Shown one piece after another: positions 31,566-36,383 of a stretch of 36,383 nucleotides of DNA (within the stretch, counting starts at the first letter, position 1; each line of letters starts with the position of its first letter). The notes under the pieces were generated by a model. That model saw only the letters and a list, made by a program, of their open reading frames with translations, was not told the origin of the DNA and ran no database searches. The stretch is from the NCBI GenBank assembly GCA_946407735.1, contig CAMJPL010000031.1:1-36383 (forward strand), in the 5' to 3' direction. The DNA is from an uncultured Clostridia bacterium (GTDB lineage Bacteria > Bacillota > Clostridia > Oscillospirales > CAG-272). The translations under genes and the position numbers were made by a program.

Positions 31566-31644
31566 AGTATAAAAGTTTTACGGGAAAAGAGGGGGTCTGG
31601 GGGAGAGAAACCCGCTTTTGAAAAAGCGGGTTTCTCTCCCCCAG
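31566..31644 (+). repeat. Dispersed 3'-end palindrome, copy 4
   Basis: AGTATAAAAGTTTTACGG (degenerate leader motif), GGGGGT, then a perfect 23-bp inverted repeat (31597-31619 with 31622-31644, centre GA). It ends 25 bases behind the asnS stop (minus strand), in the standard orientation relative to that gene. Confidence 0.87.
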
Positions 31645-31669
31645 CTTAAACTATTGCTGCCGTTTTCCC

Positions 31670-33073
31670 TCAGAACTCAGCGTTTCCGGTCGTTCTCGGG
31701 AAGAGCTCGACGTCGCGGATGTTGTCCATGCCGGTGACGTACATGACCATGCGCTCGAAGCCGAGGCCGAAGCCGGCGTGATGCGTGCCGCCCCAGCGGC
31801 GAAGGTCGCAGTACCAGCGGTAGCTTTCCTCGTTCATGCCGAGACGCCTGATGTTGGCAAGGAGCACGTCCTCACGTTCCTCTCGCTGTGATCCGCCGCA
31901 AAGCTCGCCCACTCCGGGCACCAGCATGTCGGCGGCGGCGACGGTCTTTCCGTCGTCGTTTAGGCGCATGTAGAAGGACTTTATCTCCTTCGGCCAGTCG
32001 GTCACGAAGACCGGGCAGCCGAAATGCTTCTCAGTGAGATATCTCTCGTGCTCGGTCGCGAGATCCTCGCCCCAGCCGATCGGGTACTTGAAGTCCTCGC
32101 CCTTCGCCTTGGCGGCGGCGAGTATCTCCTGAGCTTCGGTGTAGGACACGCGGGCGAAAGCGGAATCGCGCACGTTCGTAAGCTTTTTGATGAGTTCCTT
32201 GTCGTTGAAGCGGTTGAAGAACTCGATCTCGTCCGGGCATTTCTCCATAACGTAGGCGATGATGAACTTCACCATGTCCTCGGAGAGCTGCATCTCGTCG
32301 GCGAGGTCGGAGAAGGCGATCTCAGGCTCCACCATCCAGAATTCGGCGGCGTGGCGCGGCGTGTTGCTGTTCTCGGCGCGGAAGGTCGGGCCGAAGGTGT
32401 AGATGTTGCCGAACGCCTGCGCCATCGCCTCGCCGTTCAGCTGGCCGGACACCGTGAGGAAGGCCTCCTTGCCGAAGAAGTCCTTAGTCCAGTCGATCTT
32501 CCCGTCATCGCCGCGCGGCGGGTTCTCGCAGTCTATCGTCGTCACGCGGAACATCTCGCCGGCGCCCTCGCAGTCGGAGGTAGTTATCAGCGGAGTGTGG
32601 ACGTAAACGAAGCCGCGGTCGTTGAAGAACTTGTGGATCGCGAAGGCGATCTCGGAGCGGACGCGGAAGACGGCGTTGAAGGTGTTCGTCCTCGGGCGCA
32701 GATGCACCATCGTGCGCAGGAACTCGCGGGTGTGGCGCTTGTTCTGGATCGGGTACTCGGGATCGGACGCGCCCTCGATCTCGACCTTGTCGGCCTTGAG
32801 CTCGTAAGGCTGCTTGGCTTCGGGCGTGAGGGTGAAAACGCCGGTCACGATTATCGCGGCGCCGATGTTGAGGCCGGCGATCTCGGAATAGTTGTCGAGC
32901 TTTGAATCCTCGATGACCACCTGCAGGCTCGGAAGGGTCGAGCCGTCGTTCAGCTCGATGAAGCCGAAGGCGTTCGAAGCGCGGATGTTGCGGCACCAGC
33001 CGCCGACGGTGACGGTCTTCCCGCCGTATTGATCGGGTGATCTGCGAAGTTCGGATAATAATGTGCGAAGCAT
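31670..33073 (-). CDS. asnS: Asparaginyl-tRNA synthetase
   Basis: A 467-aa class IIb aminoacyl-tRNA synthetase. The N-terminal OB-fold ([20 protein letters not shown], about 20-39) binds the anticodon, and the catalytic domain follows. [20 protein letters not shown] contains class II motif 2, and [20 protein letters not shown] is motif 3, ending in [11 protein letters not shown]. The GNAEF ending and the [11 protein letters not shown] loop favour asparaginyl over aspartyl synthetase. It charges tRNA-Asn in the cytosol. AGGAG lies eight bases before the ATG at 33073; the ORF's earlier ATG has no such site. A TATAAT at 33104-33099 (minus) with a weak CCGACA at 18 bp may be its promoter. No T-box leader is present, though many clostridial synthetase genes have one. 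Confidence 0.96.
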   Translation of the reverse strand: MLRTLLSELRRSPDQYGGKTVTVGGWCRNIRASNAFGFIELNDGSTLPSLQVVIEDSKLDNYSEIAGLNIGAAIIVTGVFTLTPEAKQPYELKADKVEIEGASDPEYPIQNKRHTREFLRTMVHLRPRTNTFNAVFRVRSEIAFAIHKFFNDRGFVYVHTPLITTSDCEGAGEMFRVTTIDCENPPRGDDGKIDWTKDFFGKEAFLTVSGQLNGEAMAQAFGNIYTFGPTFRAENSNTPRHAAEFWMVEPEIAFSDLADEMQLSEDMVKFIIAYVMEKCPDEIEFFNRFNDKELIKKLTNVRDSAFARVSYTEAQEILAAAKAKGEDFKYPIGWGEDLATEHERYLTEKHFGCPVFVTDWPKEIKSFYMRLNDDGKTVAAADMLVPGVGELCGGSQREEREDVLLANIRRLGMNEESYRWYCDLRRWGGTHHAGFGLGFERMVMYVTGMDNIRDVELFPRTTGNAEF

Positions 33074-33149
33074 GTATGTTTCTCCTGTATTGTAACAGAT
33101 TATATTCATTCGGCTGTCTTCTTGTCGGCGGTTTCCGGCAGATGCGATC

Positions 33150-33446
33150 TCAGCCTGGGGATCCGTATATCATGACCGTGTCGGTGTTTATTTTTCTCAG
33201 AAAACCGGTGTCTTTGATATCGTCGGAGACCAGGTCCACATGACAGCCCAGCGCTTCCTCAATGTCGGAAATCATTGATCCGTACCGGAAAAGATCCCTT
33301 ATATTACCACGGTCCATCAACAGATCGATGTCGCTTTTATCGTCAGCCTCCCCGCGGGCGTAGGAGCCGAACAGGCTCACCGAGCCGACGCCGTACTTTT
33401 CGGCGACCGGAGCGACTATCTCCTTTATCTGATCTATCGTGTACAC
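33150..33446 (-). CDS. Lone MNT-type nucleotidyltransferase
   Basis: A 98-aa minimal nucleotidyltransferase. [19 protein letters not shown] at about 25-43 has the GS motif and the Asp pair (D39, D41). It resembles the antitoxin half of MNT/HEPN modules, but no HEPN gene lies on either side; asnS follows 76 bases downstream and an acetyltransferase gene lies upstream. The partner may be lost, or encoded elsewhere. GGGGAGGTGAG before the ATG is a strong ribosome site. Its promoter lies within a long inverted repeat (33471-33510), the kind of arrangement expected for autoregulation. Confidence 0.88.
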   Translation of the reverse strand: MYTIDQIKEIVAPVAEKYGVGSVSLFGSYARGEADDKSDIDLLMDRGNIRDLFRYGSMISDIEEALGCHVDLVSDDIKDTGFLRKINTDTVMIYGSPG

Positions 33447-33470
33447 CGCTTTCTCACCTCCCCGGACATA

Positions 33471-33510
33471 AAATACTCCGATTATATTTTACAACAATCG
33501 GAGCGTATTT
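33471..33510. promoter_or_regulatory. Inverted repeat over the MNT promoter, operator candidate
   Basis: AAATACTCCGATT (33471-33483) pairs with AATCGGAGCGTATTT (33496-33510) with a two-base bulge. It covers the -10 and most of the spacer of the promoter at 33486-33514. Confidence 0.6.
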
Positions 33511-33514
33511 TCAA
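33486..33514 (-). promoter_or_regulatory. Promoter of the lone MNT gene
   Basis: Minus strand: TTGAAA (33514-33509), 17-bp spacer, TAAAAT (33491-33486). Confidence 0.8.
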
Positions 33515-33554
33515 CAGTTATATGTAAATTGTATCGTCTGTCCCGCGGCGTCCG

Positions 33555-34127
33555 TCACTCCTCCTCTATCTCCCGCGACACCCGGCAGGGATCGCCGAAG
33601 GCGACGACGTTCGCCGGGATGTCCTTCGTCACGACCGATCCGGCTCCTATGACGGTGTTGTCGCCTATCGTCACTCCGGGAAGGAGTATCGATCCGGCGC
33701 CTATCCAGACGTTGCTGCCGATATGTATCGGTTTGTTGAACTGGTACGGCGCGAGCCTCAGCTTCGGCGAGATCGGATGCCCGCCGGTCGCGATTATAAC
33801 GTTCGGGGCGATCATTACGTTGTCGCCGATGAAGACGTCGGTGTCGTCGACGAGCACCATGCCGAAATTGGCGTAAAAATGCTTTCCGATATGGACGTGC
33901 GTCCCCCAGTTGCAGTAAAGCGGCGGCTCGATGTAGCCGCCCTCGCCGAACTCGGCGAAGACCTTTTTCAGTATCTCCGTCCGCTTCTCAAACTCCGACG
34001 GGCGCGTCAGGTTGTAATCGTAAAGAAGCTCCTTCGCCTCCATGCGGCGGGCGGCCATCTCTTCGTCGTCGCCTTCTATCGAGCAGGGGTAAAGCTCGCC
34101 GGATTTTATGCGTTCCTCGACAGTCAT
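33555..34127 (-). CDS. Sugar O-acetyltransferase, maltose/galactoside type
   Basis: A 190-aa left-handed beta-helix acetyltransferase. The N-terminal helical part (MAARRMEAKELLYDYN) is the Mac domain, and then come hexapeptide repeats (IGDNVMIAPNVIIATGGHP; IGSNVWIGAGSILLPGVTIG). The His in TGGHP is the catalytic base, and the length is typical of the LacA/Maa family. It transfers acetyl from acetyl-CoA to a sugar hydroxyl in the cytosol, perhaps detoxifying sugars that are not metabolised. AGAGGATC lies before the ATG. Confidence 0.93.
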   Translation of the reverse strand: MTVEERIKSGELYPCSIEGDDEEMAARRMEAKELLYDYNLTRPSEFEKRTEILKKVFAEFGEGGYIEPPLYCNWGTHVHIGKHFYANFGMVLVDDTDVFIGDNVMIAPNVIIATGGHPISPKLRLAPYQFNKPIHIGSNVWIGAGSILLPGVTIGDNTVIGAGSVVTKDIPANVVAFGDPCRVSREIEEE

Positions 34128-34148
34128 ATCTCAGATCCTCTTTTTATG

Positions 34149-34217
34149 TATAAAAAGTCTTGAAAGGATAGGGGTCCGGGGGAAGGAAAACTTCTTCAGA
34201 AGTTTTCCTTCCCCCGG
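34149..34217 (+). repeat. Dispersed 3'-end palindrome, copy 5
   Basis: TATAAAAAGTCTTGAAAGG (34149-34167), ATAGGGGT, then a perfect 20-bp inverted repeat (34176-34195 with 34198-34217, centre TC). It ends nine bases behind the stop of the sulfatase gene (minus strand), in the standard orientation. It is the best match to copies 1 and 3. Confidence 0.88.
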
Positions 34218-34225
34218 GAAAAGCC

Positions 34226-36079
34226 TCAGTATCTCGTCATCATCTCGTAAGTCAGCGCCGAGTGCTCGCGGATGAAGCTCCAGAGCTCATCGTCGGGGGA
34301 GATCGCCATGCGGATGTTGTAGTCCGGGCGGCATTTTGCGTAGTCGGTCAGCCACATCATCATACGGTCCGGGGCGAAACCGGCCGCCTGAAGGGCGCCG
34401 TTCATAAGATTGTAGCTCGTCACCTTGTTGTCCCGGCCTTTATGGAGCACGCCGCTGTCGGTGAGCTCAAAATTCGCGTAGATCATGAACGGGGTCGACT
34501 GCGTCAGCTGGCGCTCCTCCGCCGTCACGGCGGACGGGTCGGCTATCAGTCCAGACTGGGCGTAGGCGGCGAGGTTCGCGCCGAGGGTCGGGGCATGGTC
34601 GCCGAAGAATACAAGCATCGTCGGGCGGGAGGCGCGGTCGATGTACCCGCACAGCTCGGCGAGCGATTCGCCGGCGTCGGCCATCCCCTGCGCGAAATTC
34701 CGCACCAGCATCAGCGTGTTTTCGTCGAGGCGGTCGGACGACACGCCGAGGGTGAATTCATCATCGGTGAACTTGTTGTCGTACGGCTGATGGTTCTCCA
34801 TCGAGATGCCGAAGACGAACATCGGCGACGCGCCGTCACGCTCCTTTCCGAGCATGTGCTCGATGTATTTCGCGAAGCTCATGTCGGAGATCTGACGCCC
34901 GCGGTACTCCGCCTCAACATCCCGGATATGAAGCAGCTCGTCGGAGAAATACTGCCTGTCTATGCCGAGGAGCGGCCATACCTGACGGCGCTGATAGAAG
35001 GTCGGAAGATACGGGTGCAGCCCGACCGTCTGATAGCCCTTTTCCTTCAGCATCGACGGATAGCAGGGGAAGGGCGATTCTATGTACTGATACGGGACCG
35101 AGCCGTCGGGCAGATAGTCGGTCGAAAGCCCGGTTATAACCTCGAACTCGGGGCGGTCGGTGCCGCCGCCGAAGCCGGTCGTGTAGAATTTGCCGGATAT
35201 CACGCCGTCCTTCGCCGCGAGACGGTCGAACTGCGCCATCGGGTCGGTGGTGTACTCAACGCCCGGCAGAAGACGGCAGTCCCAGTAGGATTCGGAGAGT
35301 ATCAGGATGATGTCGGGGGCCTCGGCGAAGCTGTCTCTGCCGGACGCGTCGTAGCGGGAGAGGATGTCGTCGCCCTCGCCGGGGTAATAGCCGTCGGGAC
35401 GGGCTATGCCGCCGGACAGCACGTTTATCGTGAAGGCGCCGAGGAAGCCGTTTTGCCTGTAGTTCGAGCTCTGGAGCGCCATGTCCTCGAAATACAGGCC
35501 GTGGCGGTTGAGCATCGCGGCGCGGGAGACGGGCGAGCGCGTCATGAAAAGCGCGTAGACGGCGAGAAGCGCCGCCGCCGGGAGCCTTATATACCATCTC
35601 AGCGGGACGCTGAGCCGCGTAACGGCGAAGAGCACGAAGCATATCACGACCGCGAGATCGATCAGGACGTACAGCAGAGGGAATGGGAAGTTCACGAAGG
35701 ATAGCAGACCGCCGAGATGCGTGCCCTGCTGGGCCACGTCCCAAGGGTAGACGTTCTCGCCGGTGACGCGCAGCTTGTAATACTGAGCGATGCCGAAGCC
35801 GACGGTGAAGAAGCCGACAAACAGCGCCGACGGCCATACCCGCTTGAAGGCGAGCATGATGAGGACGTAGAAGAAGATTATAAGAAGCTGATCGAATATC
35901 ACGACCTGCCGCCGCTCGGAAAGGAAGGCGAAGAATTTCTCCTTGTCGGCGAAGGAAGGGTATTCGGTCGCGAGAAAGCAGAGGAACGGAAAAATAACCG
36001 CCGCGATCACGGCGGGGATGCGGAAAAAGCGAGGCAGCGGCGATCTCGGCTGCGGAGTAAGGACGGGGGAATGATTCAT
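34226..36079 (-). CDS. LtaS-family membrane sulfatase (phosphoglycerol transferase type)
   Basis: A 617-aa membrane protein. Five hydrophobic segments (residues about 20-36, 62-78, 83-98, 135-155 and 165-180) precede an extracellular sulfatase-fold domain. Glu 263 (LSESYWD), Thr 307 (FGGGTDRPEFE) and the pair Asp 494/His 495 (FFGDHAPTLG) match the metal ligands and catalytic threonine of lipoteichoic acid synthase. It would move glycerol phosphate from phosphatidylglycerol onto a glycolipid or polysaccharide at the outer membrane face; phosphoethanolamine or other alkylphosphate transfer is possible. The start at 36079 is preferred to the ORF start at 36190, because the extra 37 residues are a translation of non-coding repeat DNA (36080-36190). 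No good ribosome site is seen at 36079, so the start is not certain. Confidence 0.88.
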   Translation of the reverse strand: MNHSPVLTPQPRSPLPRFFRIPAVIAAVIFPFLCFLATEYPSFADKEKFFAFLSERRQVVIFDQLLIIFFYVLIMLAFKRVWPSALFVGFFTVGFGIAQYYKLRVTGENVYPWDVAQQGTHLGGLLSFVNFPFPLLYVLIDLAVVICFVLFAVTRLSVPLRWYIRLPAAALLAVYALFMTRSPVSRAAMLNRHGLYFEDMALQSSNYRQNGFLGAFTINVLSGGIARPDGYYPGEGDDILSRYDASGRDSFAEAPDIILILSESYWDCRLLPGVEYTTDPMAQFDRLAAKDGVISGKFYTTGFGGGTDRPEFEVITGLSTDYLPDGSVPYQYIESPFPCYPSMLKEKGYQTVGLHPYLPTFYQRRQVWPLLGIDRQYFSDELLHIRDVEAEYRGRQISDMSFAKYIEHMLGKERDGASPMFVFGISMENHQPYDNKFTDDEFTLGVSSDRLDENTLMLVRNFAQGMADAGESLAELCGYIDRASRPTMLVFFGDHAPTLGANLAAYAQSGLIADPSAVTAEERQLTQSTPFMIYANFELTDSGVLHKGRDNKVTSYNLMNGALQAAGFAPDRMMMWLTDYAKCRPDYNIRMAISPDDELWSFIREHSALTYEMMTRY

Positions 36080-36167
36080 GAGAGAGTATGGTGTGGGATA
36101 ATGTGGATCGGGGGAGGGGGAAGGAGTGATTTGGTTATGAGAATTGTCGCTTGTTATACCCTCCACT

Positions 36168-36379
36168 GTCAGACGCTTCGCGTCTGACATCTCCCCCCAA
36201 GGGGGGAAGAACTTAATTTGTAAGCTGCTCCGCAGCTTTTAGATTGTGTTCCGCTGCGCGGAACGTACCCTCATCAGTCGGTCAGCGTAGCTGACCGACA
36301 GCTTCCCCCGGAGGGGGAAGCCTCTAAGAGGAAGATTCGCTGCGCGAATCTTCAATTTTGTCCCGCTTCGCGGGACGAA
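36168..36379. repeat. Array of nine short hairpins at the right edge
   Basis: In order: GTCAGACGC-TTC (36168-36188), TCCCCCC (36192-36207), AAGCTGC-TCC (36222-36238), GTTCCGC-TGC (36248-36264), GTCGGTCAGC-GTA (36277-36299), GCTTCCCCC-GGA (36301-36321), CCTC-TAA (36321-36331), GAAGATTCGC-TGC (36331-36353) and GTCCCGC-TTC (36360-36376, extendable to 36357-36379). Each left arm is listed with its loop; the right arm is its exact complement. Seven have a three-base loop with stems of 7-10 bp, no two stems alike. The CCTC hairpin is a short 4-bp one, also with a triloop. No ORF is credible here. The array continues beyond the window. 36080-36167 holds a purine-rich stretch and no gene. Confidence 0.85.
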
Positions 36380-36383
36380 GGAG

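Noticed and set aside
33074..33149. T-box leader before asnS
   Set aside because: The gap is only 76 bases and lacks the T-box sequence and terminator.
36168..36379. CRISPR array at the right edge
   Set aside because: There is no repeated direct sequence and no regular spacer; the units are palindromes of different sequence, and no cas gene is in the window.

Overview
The window looks like chromosome of an uncultured, GC-rich Gram-positive anaerobe of the Clostridia (Oscillospirales or Christensenellales-like gut bacteria). This is inference from content: lipobox lipoproteins, an LtaS-type sulfatase, a SpoVT/AbrB regulator, three large carbohydrate-type solute-binding lipoproteins, strong use of G/C at third codon positions (which produces long spurious antisense ORFs), and consensus vegetative promoters with exactly 17 bp spacers, mostly with a TGN extended -10. 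No phage, plasmid or CRISPR module is seen.

Layout. 1-630: frameshifted tail of a tyrosine recombinase, a 3'-end fragment of tRNA-Leu with its own terminator, then the intact tRNA-Leu(CAA); this looks like the scar of integration at a tRNA. 759-2527: two overlapping M50-like membrane metalloprotease genes. 2569-5542 (minus): small unknown protein, DUF4380-like protein, solute-binding lipoprotein 1. 5768-6871: Gfo/Idh/MocA dehydrogenase. 7084-8661 (minus): AbrB-type regulator and a two-gene ABC exporter, divergent from a 128-aa protein with a double-glycine-type leader (8978-9364). 9469-11848: cyclophilin lipoprotein, methionine synthase activation-domain protein and D-alanine aminotransferase. 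12056-13525 (minus): solute-binding lipoprotein 2. 13631-18971 (plus): compact operon of GH28-like beta-helix protein, methionine gamma-lyase-family enzyme, SGNH hydrolase, GH20-like hexosaminidase and CoaX. 19151-21454 (plus): methyltransferase and PHP-domain protein. 21528-24451 (minus): solute-binding lipoprotein 3 with a beta-propeller glycosidase-like protein. 24590-27202 (minus): fused ATPase-FtsX ABC transporter. 27385-30948 (minus): 948-aa beta-helix lipoprotein followed by an MNT/HEPN pair. 31167-36079 (minus): His-rich protein, AsnS, lone MNT nucleotidyltransferase, maltose/galactoside-type acetyltransferase, LtaS-family sulfatase.

How the genes fit together. Much of the window concerns glycan capture and breakdown. 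Three lipoproteins share an EF-hand-like loop and have no permease beside them. One secreted beta-helix lipoprotein may act outside the cell, while the GH28-like, GH20-like, SGNH and propeller enzymes have no signal peptide and probably act on imported oligosaccharides. Oxidoreductase and DUF4380 genes may feed the products into metabolism. The rest is housekeeping (AsnS, CoaX, Dat, LtaS).

The least explained material is non-coding. (i) A dispersed family of long palindromes (six copies) sits in a fixed orientation just behind stop codons, with stems whose sequence changes from copy to copy while pairing is kept. (ii) An array of nine short hairpins, seven with three-base loops, fills the right edge; single hairpins of the same kind occur elsewhere, one of them nested inside a copy of the first family. 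These, the double-glycine-leader protein and the His-rich protein are the best candidates for undescribed biology here.
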